57,138 nucleotides of DNA from Gammaproteobacteria bacterium CG_4_10_14_0_2_um_filter_38_22 (GTDB lineage Bacteria > Pseudomonadota > Gammaproteobacteria > Coxiellales > Coxiellaceae), in contig PFPT01000047.1 of the NCBI GenBank assembly GCA_002793195.1, forward strand, positions 1 through 57,138, read 5' to 3'. The translations under genes were made by a program, and so were the position numbers. This document shows, one piece after another, positions 1 to 12,397 of this stretch. The notes beneath the pieces are model-generated. The model had not been told where the DNA came from and did no database searches. It saw only the letters and a list, made by a program, of their open reading frames with translations. The first letter of the stretch is position 1; every line of letters starts with the position of its first letter.

Positions 1-2490
<2,490 letters not shown>

Positions 2491-2665
2491 ATACAACCTC
2501 AAATGATTCCTTTTGGTCACCATTCAAAGAAATAAAATAAATAACTGAAGCTTAATTAAAAATTGCTGAATTTCTTGATTTTTTGTAAAAATGCATTTTA
2601 CCCGGCCAATCAAAATATTTTAATTAAAAATTAAAGTATCTTAAAAGACCTTCGTTTTTTCTCAC

Positions 2666-2681
2666 CAAATTGTTAAAGAAC
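2666..2681 (-). promoter_or_regulatory. boxA antitermination site in the 16S-23S spacer
   Basis: On the minus strand the site reads GTTCTTTAACAATTTG, almost identical to the E. coli spacer boxA (TGCTCTTTAACAAT). It lies between tRNA-Ala and 23S. By homology it loads the NusB/NusE antitermination complex on the nascent transcript before 23S is made. Confidence 0.8.
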
Positions 2682-2755
2682 ATCGAAACTAAACATCGCA
2701 AGATGCTTAAAAAATAAAACTCTAAAGTATTATTTTTTAAGCAATGAAAATAAAA

Positions 2756-2828
2756 TGGAGCCAGGCGGGATCGAACCGCCGACCCCCTGCTTGCAAGGCA
2801 GGTGCTCTCCCAGCTGAGCTATGACCCC
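2756..2828 (-). tRNA. tRNA-Ala(TGC)
   Basis: The minus strand gives a 73-nt cloverleaf starting GGGGTCATAGCTCAGC, with an anticodon arm CCTGC-CTTGCAA-GCAGG (anticodon TGC), a T arm with GGTTCGATCC, and discriminator A. CCA does not follow the discriminator. It sits in the 16S-23S spacer, the usual gammaproteobacterial place, and is processed from the rRNA transcript. Confidence 0.97.
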
Positions 2829-2836
2829 AAAGAAAA

Positions 2837-2913
<77 letters not shown>

Positions 2914-2988
2914 AAGCTCAAAATCATCCCAATTATTTTCATTAAAAGCAGTTTGTGTGGGTCTCAGGCAAAGTCATTACAATTTTAT

Positions 2989-4531
<1,543 letters not shown>

Positions 4532-4660
4532 AAACTGGCAGTGACTAATCAAAGAAAGTCACAAAATCTTTTCGCCTAAGCTTTCGCCTAGGACTTAAAT
4601 ATACTCAATCGTAATTGACTATTACTAAGACCCACACAAACTGCTTTATTTCGATATTCA

Positions 4661-4674
4661 AATTTTTAAAGAGC
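4661..4674 (-). promoter_or_regulatory. boxA antitermination site in rRNA leader
   Basis: The minus strand reads GCTCTTTAAAAATT, followed downstream by the box C-like GTTTGTGTGGGTC. Both the order and the sequences resemble E. coli rrn leaders (TGCTCTTTAACAAT, then CTGTGTGGGCAC). It lies about 40 nt after the predicted start and about 130 nt before 16S. Confidence 0.75.
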
Positions 4675-4713
4675 GATCTCTTTCGAGAAGTTTCCCTTAT
4701 CGGGAAGGAGGAT

Positions 4714-4742
4714 CATTCTACTCAGTTCCATCTCGTTGTCAA
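4714..4742 (-). promoter_or_regulatory. rRNA operon promoter (sigma-70)
   Basis: On the minus strand a perfect -35 TTGACA (4742-4737) is followed after 16 nt by a -10 TAGAAT (4720-4715). Downstream is a C-rich stretch (GATCCTCCTTCCC) and upstream an A/T-rich block with A and T runs, as in strong rRNA P1 promoters with UP elements. The 16-nt spacer is also typical of rrn P1. The start is predicted near 4707. A second promoter is not evident. Confidence 0.75.
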
Positions 4743-4977
4743 CATCGTTTTTTACTTTTTTTCAAAAACTTTATTGAGCAACGCTGTTCCTCAAAAACAC
4801 CTTGTTTTCAGCAAGTTGTTGTCACATCCGATGTGGAATGCAAGATACACAGGATTTTAAAACATGGCAACATCTTTTTTCATTTTTTTTAAAATAATTT
4901 CACTGTGCTCAAAACAAAGCCATTTTTTAGACTAAAATGATTATTTAAATTACAAAACACATCGCATATCAATATAT

Positions 4978-6186
4978 CTATGCCATTTTTTTACAAACAC
5001 GAACCCGCTTAAATTTTCTCTTGCCTACTTGATAGATATCAATCTTATTGAAACATACTAAACGCTTTCCATCTTCCACACGCTCGCCATTTATTTTGAC
5101 AGCACCTTGTTGAATCATGCGAATGGCTTCAGATGTACTGCTAACCAAACCCGCCGCCTTTAATAAATGCGCGATACCCATTTCACTATCTGCGTGCAAC
5201 TCCATCAACTCCAATTCTTCTGGAATCTCATTTTTTTGAAACCGTGCAACAAAACCCTCATGTGCCTGCTTCGCTGCAACATTCCCATGAAAACGCGCAA
5301 CCAATTCCAACGCCAATTCAAATTTCACATCACGCGGATTTTTGCCTTCTTTAATTGCAATCCGAAACGTTTCAACCTCTGAAACTGAGCGAAAACTAAG
5401 TAAACTAAAATAGCGCCACATTAATTCATCCGAAACGGACATTACTTTTCCGAACATGTCATCTGGCGCATCAGTTATGCCTATATAGTTGTTTAAAGAT
5501 TTAGACATCTTCTGTACGCCATCTAATCCTTCAAGCAAAGGCATCGTAATAACGCACTGTGGCTTTTGATGATAGTGTCTTTGTAATTCACGACCCACAA
5601 GCAAATTAAATTTTTGATCTGTACCACCCAACTCCACGTCTGCTTTCATGGCAACCGAATCGTATCCTTGCACTAAGGGATATAAAAATTCATGGATGGC
5701 GATAGGTTGATTAGACGCATAACGCTTGGAAAAATCATCCCGCTCTAAAATGCGCGCAACAGTATAAAGTGATGCTAAACGAATCAAATCAGCCGCAGAT
5801 TGTTTCCCCATCCATTCTGAATTGAACATCACTGTTGTTTTACTGCGATCCAATATTTTAAAAACTTGGTCAGTATATGTTTTTGCATTCACTGCAATTT
5901 CTTCAGATGAAAGTGGCTTTCTTGTTACATTACGACCCGATGGATCACCAATCATCGCAGTAAAATCACCCACTAAAAATAAAATATCGTGACCCAATTC
6001 CTGAAACTGTCGCAATTTATTAATCACAACTGTGTGACCAAAATGCAAATCGGCTGCGGTAGGATCCACACCTAATTTCACGCGTAATGGTTTGCCGCTT
6101 TCAAGTCGCTCAATTAAACGGTCTTCACCAATAACTTCATCTGCGCCATGGCGAATAACGTTTAATGCTTCTGATGCTGATTTCAT
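4978..6186 (-). CDS. tyrS: Tyrosyl-tRNA synthetase
   Basis: This cytosolic class I synthetase charges tRNA-Tyr with tyrosine using ATP. The 402-aa product shows the HIGH-type motif HFGH (residues 48-51), the tyrosine-pocket signature GYDS...LGGTDQ (about 174-191), KMSKS (226-230) and a C-terminal S4 RNA-binding domain (about 335-395). The sequence style ([14 protein letters not shown]) resembles the shorter TyrZ-type enzymes of Pseudomonas and Haemophilus rather than E. coli TyrS. The start is the ATG at 6186, with GGAG about 11 nt upstream. It runs leftwards towards the rRNA promoter and is divergent from the M23 peptidase gene. Confidence 0.97.
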   Translation of the reverse strand: MKSASEALNVIRHGADEVIGEDRLIERLESGKPLRVKLGVDPTAADLHFGHTVVINKLRQFQELGHDILFLVGDFTAMIGDPSGRNVTRKPLSSEEIAVNAKTYTDQVFKILDRSKTTVMFNSEWMGKQSAADLIRLASLYTVARILERDDFSKRYASNQPIAIHEFLYPLVQGYDSVAMKADVELGGTDQKFNLLVGRELQRHYHQKPQCVITMPLLEGLDGVQKMSKSLNNYIGITDAPDDMFGKVMSVSDELMWRYFSLLSFRSVSEVETFRIAIKEGKNPRDVKFELALELVARFHGNVAAKQAHEGFVARFQKNEIPEELELMELHADSEMGIAHLLKAAGLVSSTSEAIRMIQQGAVKINGERVEDGKRLVCFNKIDIYQVGKRKFKRVRVCKKMA

Positions 6187-6277
6187 CTAATTTAAAACTC
6201 CATGAAAAAAAAGTTGACCACTATCGCTTTGATGATTATGGTAATGAACGAATTTGACAAAGCAATGGAACAAGCGC

Positions 6278-7345
6278 ATGAACCACACCAAACGGACACC
6301 CAATAGACGATTACACTACCTATTGATCGCCATTGCCACACTTATCATCGGCGCCATTATAAGTTACTTTTTCAAAAATCTCACGCAAGCAATTGCGCAA
6401 AAAAATAGATTGATTGTGATCAGCAAATCAACTGGACTAGCAAACAAGTCAACAAAAAATAAAATCACAACAAAACCAACAGAACAAATCACAGAAGCAA
6501 TGCGTTTTAGAACAGGCATTATTTACCGTAATTTACAGCAAGCAGCGATAAACGCCGGACTTACTGAAAAAATGATTTTACAACTGAATAAAATGTTTGC
6601 ACACTCGCCGATCACCCATCATATTCAACCAGGAGATCGCCTAGAAGTACTTTATCATGAATATTTTTTAAATGATCATCGCAATCATCCCGGCCATATT
6701 GTGGCCGCTGAAATTATTGGAAAAAACAAGGATTACAAGGTAGTTCGCTTCACAACACCTCATGACAAAATCAGCTATTACAAAACCAATGGTCAAAGCA
6801 CAAAACCGAAGTTTAATAGAATTCCATTGCATTACGTACGCATTGGATCTTACTTTTCACTTCATCGCATGGACCCCATTCTGCATAAAGTACGTCCGCA
6901 TTTAGGTGTTGATTTTGATGCACCAATGGGCACACCCATTCATTCAATTGGCAATGGTATCGTTGTTTTTTGTGGACAAATGCGAGGCTACGGCAATGTG
7001 ATCATTGTACGTTACAACAACACTTACAAATCCCTGTACGCGCATCTCAGACAATTTGCCAATCACATGAAAGATGATGAGCATGTCAAAAAAGGGGAAG
7101 TACTCGGCTATGTTGGCATGACTGGTTGGACAACAGGCCCACACTTACATTATGGCGTTTATAAAAATGGGGTTGCCGTAAACCCACTCACCGTGCAATT
7201 TCCCAGCAGCGCGTCCATACCTGAAAAATATCGCCACGCATTTTTTAACGATGAAGACCACTGGTTCGATGAAATGCAATTATTTGCAAGCGCAGATCAC
7301 ATCACTCAAAAGAAAAAAAATGAGCACAAGATTGCTAAACGATAA
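6278..7345 (+). CDS. M23 family (LytM-type) murein endopeptidase
   Basis: The product is a predicted zinc endopeptidase that cuts peptide cross-links of peptidoglycan in the periplasm. From the ATG at 6278 it is 355 aa: a membrane anchor or uncleaved signal (about 13-32), an OapA/LysM-like middle region (about 75-125, with QPGDRLEVLY), and a C-terminal LytM domain with the zinc motifs HLGVDFD (208-214) and HLH (289-291). Both motifs are intact, so it should be active rather than an EnvC-like activator. The frame extends upstream to a TTG at 6254 without a clear ribosome site. Its last 26 nt overlap anmK, which suggests co-transcription with a cell-wall recycling gene. Confidence 0.9.
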   Translation: MNHTKRTPNRRLHYLLIAIATLIIGAIISYFFKNLTQAIAQKNRLIVISKSTGLANKSTKNKITTKPTEQITEAMRFRTGIIYRNLQQAAINAGLTEKMILQLNKMFAHSPITHHIQPGDRLEVLYHEYFLNDHRNHPGHIVAAEIIGKNKDYKVVRFTTPHDKISYYKTNGQSTKPKFNRIPLHYVRIGSYFSLHRMDPILHKVRPHLGVDFDAPMGTPIHSIGNGIVVFCGQMRGYGNVIIVRYNNTYKSLYAHLRQFANHMKDDEHVKKGEVLGYVGMTGWTTGPHLHYGVYKNGVAVNPLTVQFPSSASIPEKYRHAFFNDEDHWFDEMQLFASADHITQKKKNEHKIAKR

Positions 7346-8462
7346 ACAACTTTACATCGGCTTAATGTCCGGCACGAGCATGGATGGCGTTGATGCAGCG
7401 CTACTGTCATTTGAAAATGAAAAAATAAAGTTGCTCGGCGCAATATCATGGCCGATTCCAGTCGAAATAAAATCAGCATTAAACACACTGTCATTCAGTG
7501 AACATGTCGATATTCGACTGCTGGGTGAAACTGATACTCAAATGGGACGTTTATTTACAGACAGTGTTCTAAATTTATTACAAAAAACAAATACGGATGC
7601 GAAACATATCACCGCAATTGGTTCACACGGCCAAACCATTTATCATCATCCCAATTCCAAACACCCTTTTACCATGCAAATTGGTGATGCCAATATTATT
7701 GCTGCAAAAACACATATCACGACTGTTGCTGATTTTCGTCGACGTGATATTGCATTAGGCGGACAAGGCGCACCACTGGTTCCGGCTTTTCATGATTATT
7801 TATTTCAAGACAGAGCAAGTGATCAAATGGTATTAAATATTGGTGGCATCGCTAACATTACTTATTTACCCACCGACAAAACAAAAAACATAACGGGGTT
7901 TGATACAGGCCCAGGTAACACTTTGCTAGATTTATGGCACGAAAAGCATCGACAATTGCCGTGTGATTTTAATGGCGAATGGGCTAGATCCGGAAAATTA
8001 GATACCCCTTTATTTACCCATTTACTGAGTGATGATTATTTTCAAAAAGCATTTCCCAAAAGCACAGGACGAGAATATTTTAATTTAAAATGGCTTGATA
8101 GAAAATTAACCGCTTTTGGAAAAAGCAGTGCGCCAGCAGATATTCAAAACACACTGACGGAATTCACTGCAAAAAGCATTGCGGATGCCATACAGCTCAT
8201 TTCCAAAAACGGAGAAACAGTTTGGGTGTGCGGCGGCGGCATAGAGAATCTTTTTTTAATGCAACGACTACAAGCCCACTTACCCAACTACAAAATTAAA
8301 TCCACATCAGAAGCAGGCATCGACCCAAAATGGATAGAAGCCGCTGCATTTGCCTGGCTTGCCAAACAAACACTCTTAAAAAAACCGGGGAATTGCATCA
8401 GCGTCACAGGTGCAAAACAAGAAACCGTGCTGGGAGCCATTTACGCTGCGCATGAAGCATGA
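7320..8462 (+). CDS. anmK: Anhydro-N-acetylmuramic acid kinase
   Basis: AnmK phosphorylates and opens 1,6-anhydro-MurNAc to MurNAc-6-phosphate in peptidoglycan recycling. The 380-aa product (family about 370) has the N-terminal phosphate-binding motif GLMSGTSMDGVDAA, the FDTGPGN motif mid-protein and the hexokinase-like VCGGGIEN near the C-terminus. The frame opens at 7251, but the ATG at 7320 puts the conserved GLMSGTS motif at the usual distance, so that start is preferred; upstream there is only an A-rich stretch. It overlaps the M23 gene by 26 nt and the opposing DUF1460 gene by 22 nt. amgK and murU, which act later in MurNAc salvage, lie at 36.8-38.5 kb. Confidence 0.95.
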   Translation: MSTRLLNDKQLYIGLMSGTSMDGVDAALLSFENEKIKLLGAISWPIPVEIKSALNTLSFSEHVDIRLLGETDTQMGRLFTDSVLNLLQKTNTDAKHITAIGSHGQTIYHHPNSKHPFTMQIGDANIIAAKTHITTVADFRRRDIALGGQGAPLVPAFHDYLFQDRASDQMVLNIGGIANITYLPTDKTKNITGFDTGPGNTLLDLWHEKHRQLPCDFNGEWARSGKLDTPLFTHLLSDDYFQKAFPKSTGREYFNLKWLDRKLTAFGKSSAPADIQNTLTEFTAKSIADAIQLISKNGETVWVCGGGIENLFLMQRLQAHLPNYKIKSTSEAGIDPKWIEAAAFAWLAKQTLLKKPGNCISVTGAKQETVLGAIYAAHEA

Positions 8463-9310
8463 TGCGTTGTCATGACAACAACCTCAATGTTAATCCCTTT
8501 TATTGTCGGACTGTCCAAATAACTTTTCAAATAATCTGACAATAAAATTGCTACCACACTTTTGTTTTCTGATGACGCATGATGAAAAAATAATTCACCC
8601 GAAGGTTTTCGAATACAAAAACCCATATGTGACACATGTAAATTTGTACCTATTTTATCTTTCAAGTTCCAATTTGGCCGCACGATTTCAATGATACTGA
8701 CATCCGGAATTTGATCAAAAATAAATATGCATGGTTTTTTATTTTCATCAAATAATTTATTCAGCGGCAAATAAGCGATACGCGCATTTTCTTTTTTGCA
8801 TCTCGATGCATATTTTTTTAAAAGAGCAGCTCGATCTGCGCTTTCACTTTCCGCTTTTTTTAAAAACCAATTTGGCTTGTCAATCTCACCTTCTGCCAAT
8901 AATACCAGAGGTACTTTTCTCTGATCCAAAATATCACCAGTGATATCGCGCATCATTTCGTTTTTCTGGTTTTGTGGATTCCAATCCAAACTCGTAAAAT
9001 GAAACCGATTTTCATATCGCGGCACTGCATCATAATAATTAATTTGCACTAGTTTTTTTTGAAACGAATCAACGTCACCAGTTAATGCTAATGCCAAAAT
9101 ATTGTTTACATAGGTCACACAATCAAATCCATCAAACCGAAACAATGGCGCTGAATCAAACTCAGCATTAATTCCTTCGCCTTGCGGATTGGCGATATAC
9201 GGCTTTCCTAAAAATAACTGACTGAGAAACGCAATGCGTATTGAAATCACTGATAACGCATTCAAGGCGGGCAAAGATAGTATTTTTTCTGCATCGCAAT
9301 CAGGCATCAT
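8441..9310 (-). CDS. DUF1460-like (NlpC/P60-fold amidase-like) protein, possibly the C-terminal part of a split gene
   Basis: The 289-aa product contains FDGFDCVTYVNNILALAL (about 59-76), matching the Cys-nucleophile signature (FDCVTFVE) of the DUF1460 family, whose characterised members act on peptidoglycan peptides. A His-containing segment (NLHVSHMGFCI) and a following FFHHAS block fit the second half of the active site. The ATGATG start at 9310-9305 has no Shine-Dalgarno of its own and follows directly, in the same frame, the TAG that ends the upstream 74-aa membrane ORF. No signal peptide is present, although this family normally acts outside the cytoplasm. It converges on anmK, fitting a murein-recycling role. 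Confidence 0.75.
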   Translation of the reverse strand: MMPDCDAEKILSLPALNALSVISIRIAFLSQLFLGKPYIANPQGEGINAEFDSAPLFRFDGFDCVTYVNNILALALTGDVDSFQKKLVQINYYDAVPRYENRFHFTSLDWNPQNQKNEMMRDITGDILDQRKVPLVLLAEGEIDKPNWFLKKAESESADRAALLKKYASRCKKENARIAYLPLNKLFDENKKPCIFIFDQIPDVSIIEIVRPNWNLKDKIGTNLHVSHMGFCIRKPSGELFFHHASSENKSVVAILLSDYLKSYLDSPTIKGINIEVVVMTTHHASCAA

Positions 9311-9535
9311 CTAGTGCAAACTAACTGTTAAAGAAGCCGCTTCTAAACTAGCAACAAGAGGCTGAGATGGTTTTTTGCTACTGCATTTTGATATCACACA
9401 CACAACCAACGCTGCTGTTGCCAACATGCCAGACAAAATGGCCAATGAAACCCACCAAGGCGCATCCCTACTGACGCAGAATTTCTCATAATCAAGAGAA
9501 CCAAAAAAACTGCTATCAGAACAATTAACACGCAT
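9311..9535 (-). CDS. Small single-span membrane protein, in frame with the downstream DUF1460 gene
   Basis: I do not recognise a family. The 74-aa product has one strong TM segment (about 29-49, around LAILSGMLATAALVVCVI) followed by a basic KCSSKK stop-transfer, so the short N-terminus should face out and the tail in, or the reverse if it acts as a signal anchor. A good ribosome site (AAGGAAAT, about 6 nt from the ATG at 9535) supports translation. The TAG stop (9313-9311) is followed immediately and in the same frame by ATGATG of the DUF1460 gene. It may be the membrane anchor of one gene now split by a nonsense codon, or an independent coupled gene. Confidence 0.6.
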   Translation of the reverse strand: MRVNCSDSSFFGSLDYEKFCVSRDAPWWVSLAILSGMLATAALVVCVISKCSSKKPSQPLVASLEAASLTVSLH

Positions 9536-9550
9536 GCCTATTTCCTTTTA

Positions 9551-9580
9551 TTCGATTTCAGACAAGCCACACAATATAAT
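9551..9580 (+). promoter_or_regulatory. Possible promoter of the oligopeptide-binding protein gene
   Basis: A perfect TATAAT (9575-9580) lies 45 nt before the ATG at 9625. The -35 candidate TTCGAT (9551-9556, spacer 18) matches only in part. It also overlaps the upstream region of the divergent small membrane gene. Confidence 0.35.
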
Positions 9581-9624
9581 GTAAATTGTAGCTAATCAAT
9601 AAAAAACAAAGCGGGCTCATTCGG

Positions 9625-11727
9625 ATGAAAAAAACAAGGGCAGGCATCGTCATTATATTTATTTTTCTTACCAGCAGTGTGTTTGCGCAATGGAATAATC
9701 CTCATTCAGAAAATAAAAACAAAAAAATAATGTATGGCGCATTTGTCAGTGCACCTAAAACACTAGACCCTGCACGCGCTTATTCATCCGATGAAACACA
9801 ATTGATCGCGCAAATTTACGAACCACCTTTACAATATGCTTATTTAAAACGCCCATATCAACTCATCCCTTTAACATTAAAAAAAATGCCTACTATCACT
9901 TATGTCAAAAAAAATGGGGAAATTATTTATACCATTTATGATTTACAAATCAAAAAGGGTATCTACTATCAACCGCACCCTGCTTTTGCTAACAATATCC
10001 CTATTCATAACCCACAAACACTGAATGATTTTAAAAAAACAGGTACACGCGAGTTGACGGCTCAAGATTATGTCTATCAAATTAAACGACTGGCTAGCCC
10101 AACAGTGAATTCACCCATTTTTGGTGTAATGGAAAACCACATTGTCGGTTTAAAAGGATATGCGAAAACACTTCAAAATGCTTACCAAGCTGAATTAGCC
10201 AAAGGCATCAAAAATCCCTATCTGGATTTGCGTCAATTCCCACTAAGCGGCGTTACTATTGTTAATCGTTATGAATATCAAATTAAAATTTATGGCAAAT
10301 ATCCGCAATTTTTATATTGGCTTGCAATGCCCTTCTTTGCGCCAATTCCTTGGGAAGCAGATTTATTTTATTCAAACCCCGCCTTAAAAGAAAATAATAT
10401 CACACTAGATTGGTATCCCATCGGAACCGGCCCCTATTTATTAAAAGAAAATAATCCCAATCAAAAAATGGTGTTGGAAAAAAATCCCCACTTTCGAGGC
10501 GAACCTTTTCCAAATAGCACACACCTTAACGACCAAATAAGTGGCTATACAAAAAATGCTGGGGAAATAATGCCATTTGTGGATCAACTTGTATTAACGC
10601 TTGATAAAGAAAGCGTGCCACGCTGGAATAAATTCTTACAAGGTTATTATGATCGCTCTGGTATTAGTGCTGATAGTTTTGATCAAGCCATTCAACTCGA
10701 CAAAAATGGCAATCCCATTTTAACTCAAACCATGCGAGATAAAGGCATTCGCTTGCAAACCACCATCAACCCTTCTGTTTTTTATATCGGTTTCAACATG
10801 CAAGATGATGTCGTTGGAGGGTTATCTGAAAAAAACAAAAAACTCAGGCAGGCAATTGCCATTGCAATTGATTACGAAGAATACATTCAATTGTTTTTAA
10901 ATGGACGCGGCATTCCCGCACAATCTCCTATTCCGCCAGGCATTTTTGGTTATGAAAAAAACCACATCAACAAAGCCATTTATTTTTGGGATAAAAACCA
11001 TGCTCGACGAAAACCCTTGTCTGTTGCGAAAAAATTATTAGCACAAGCAGGATACCCCAATGGCATTAACCCAAAAACAGGAAAACCATTGGTTTTAAAT
11101 TATGACGTCACGTCCAGCGGAAACCCCGATGATCGATCCCAATTAAACTGGATGCGAAAACAATTTGCAAAATTAGGAATTGCATTAAATATCCGCCAAA
11201 CGGAATATAATCGTTTTCAAGACAAAGTACGCAATGGAAATGCACAAATTTTTTCATGGGGATGGTTGGCAGATTATCCTGACCCAGAAAATTTTTTATT
11301 TTTATTATATTCTGCGAATGGCAAAGTCAAACATGGCGGTGAAAATGCCAGTAATTATAACAATCCTCAATTTGATCTCTTATTCAATGAAATGAAAAGT
11401 CTACCCAATGGAAAAAAGCGTCTTGAAAAAATTCGCGAACTGCTCGCTTTAATTCAAAATGACACGCCTTGGGTTTGGGGTTTTCATCCAATTGATTTCA
11501 CCCTGTCACACAGTTGGGTCGAAAATACGAAGCCCCACGCTATCGCCAACAACACACTCAAATATCAAAATCTCGATCCTACATTACGAGCACAATTACA
11601 AAAAAAATGGAATAAACCCGTTTTGTGGCCATTATGGGTGCTGCTGGGATTTTTAGTTTTAATTTTTATTCCACTGGTCGTAACCTATTGGAGACGTGAA
11701 CAGACACCATCTACCAAAAAATATTAA
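9625..11727 (+). CDS. Oligopeptide ABC transporter substrate-binding protein with C-terminal membrane anchor
   Basis: The product is an SBP family 5 (OppA/DppA type) solute-binding protein of 700 aa, longer than the usual 500-600. It has a signal peptide (1-22, ending VFAQ), the family opening (PKTLDPARAYSSDE, DQTQ-type IYEPPLQY), a mid-protein SGISADSF segment and the C-lobe LNIRQTEYNRFQDKV and SWGWLADYPDPENFLFLLYS. Unusually, it ends with a hydrophobic span (about 665-688, LWPLWVLLGFLVLIFIPLVV) and a basic tail, so it is probably tethered to the inner membrane rather than free in the periplasm. The permease genes follow after an inserted opposite-strand gene. The transported peptide is unknown. 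Confidence 0.9.
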   Translation: MKKTRAGIVIIFIFLTSSVFAQWNNPHSENKNKKIMYGAFVSAPKTLDPARAYSSDETQLIAQIYEPPLQYAYLKRPYQLIPLTLKKMPTITYVKKNGEIIYTIYDLQIKKGIYYQPHPAFANNIPIHNPQTLNDFKKTGTRELTAQDYVYQIKRLASPTVNSPIFGVMENHIVGLKGYAKTLQNAYQAELAKGIKNPYLDLRQFPLSGVTIVNRYEYQIKIYGKYPQFLYWLAMPFFAPIPWEADLFYSNPALKENNITLDWYPIGTGPYLLKENNPNQKMVLEKNPHFRGEPFPNSTHLNDQISGYTKNAGEIMPFVDQLVLTLDKESVPRWNKFLQGYYDRSGISADSFDQAIQLDKNGNPILTQTMRDKGIRLQTTINPSVFYIGFNMQDDVVGGLSEKNKKLRQAIAIAIDYEEYIQLFLNGRGIPAQSPIPPGIFGYEKNHINKAIYFWDKNHARRKPLSVAKKLLAQAGYPNGINPKTGKPLVLNYDVTSSGNPDDRSQLNWMRKQFAKLGIALNIRQTEYNRFQDKVRNGNAQIFSWGWLADYPDPENFLFLLYSANGKVKHGGENASNYNNPQFDLLFNEMKSLPNGKKRLEKIRELLALIQNDTPWVWGFHPIDFTLSHSWVENTKPHAIANNTLKYQNLDPTLRAQLQKKWNKPVLWPLWVLLGFLVLIFIPLVVTYWRREQTPSTKKY

Positions 11728-11753
11728 TATTGGAATAGCATTACTGCAATTAT

Positions 11754-12314
11754 TTATTGACTCATTGATATAACACAAAATCCATTTTTAGCGACAAAAA
11801 CAGTGATTTGATCTGACACTGGATCAAAAGTACCTGACGCCGGCAAGCAATTAAGTGTTTGGTGACCTGGTTTAGTTAATACATTGCCATTCGCATCCAT
11901 TTGACTTAATCTCAGCATCGCATGGAAACTATAAGCCTGATAGTTCTTATTATCCGGCCAATAATCTTTAATAAATTTTGTCGCATCACCTTTGGTTTTT
12001 GTAATAACACAAGCATCCCCAGATGAAGCGGTGCAATCATACTGATTTTCACCCAATATCGGCGTAAAACTTAATTCTGTCGGACACATCCCAAGCAAAG
12101 ATGAGGCACAATCCGAAGGTGCTGCATGAGCAAAAAACTGTAGATTCACGCTCAATGAGGCTACTTTAGGAGATAAATACTCGGAGCTCACTTTAACTTG
12201 ATATGTTTTCACAGCGGCAAAAAGTGGAGATGCTGCTGTTTTTTTATCTGCCGTATAAACTGGAAAGCAACATAAAAAAACAACAAATCCAACAACACCA
12301 GCCAGTTTATTCAT
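11754..12314 (-). CDS. Secreted protein of unknown function
   Basis: I do not recognise a family. The 186-aa product has a clear signal peptide (1-22, hydrophobic core VVGFVVFLCCFPVY, then TADKK) and a mature part of about 165 residues with six cysteines (in SDCASSLLGMC, YDCTASSGDAC, LNCLPASG and GFCVISMSQ), suggesting disulphides in the periplasm or outside the cell. The central HAMLRLSQMDANGN segment resembles no motif known to me. A ribosome site (GGGGAT, 4-5 nt from the ATG at 12314) supports it. It lies on the opposite strand inside the oligopeptide transporter locus, between the binding protein and the permeases, so it is probably a later insertion or a lineage-specific gene. Confidence 0.7.
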   Translation of the reverse strand: MNKLAGVVGFVVFLCCFPVYTADKKTAASPLFAAVKTYQVKVSSEYLSPKVASLSVNLQFFAHAAPSDCASSLLGMCPTELSFTPILGENQYDCTASSGDACVITKTKGDATKFIKDYWPDNKNYQAYSFHAMLRLSQMDANGNVLTKPGHQTLNCLPASGTFDPVSDQITVFVAKNGFCVISMSQ

Positions 12315-12332
12315 AACATCCCCACAGAATGA

Positions 12333-12362
12333 TTGTTCACTTACATAAAGGTATAGTATAAA
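12333..12362 (+). promoter_or_regulatory. Possible promoter of the permease pair
   Basis: TTGTTC (12333-12338) and TATAAA (12357-12362), with an 18-nt spacer, lie 36 nt before the ATG at 12398. The permeases need their own start because the opposed gene at 11754-12314 separates them from the binding-protein gene. The match is moderate. Confidence 0.35.
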
Positions 12363-12397
12363 AACAAGGGGTTCTCCAACCGCAATTTGGATTTCAA

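Larger units (their letters stand above)
4532..4977 (-). other. rRNA operon leader and upstream region (no protein gene)
   Basis: This 446-base stretch between 16S and tyrS holds no convincing gene. From 4713 down to 4532 it is the transcribed leader, with boxA (4661-4674) and a short hairpin near 4575-4595 (CCTAGG...CCTAGG-type arms). At 4714-4742 it holds the promoter. Above 4743 it is A/T-rich on the template side, compatible with an UP element. From 4870 to 4977 nothing further is recognisable. Confidence 0.7.
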
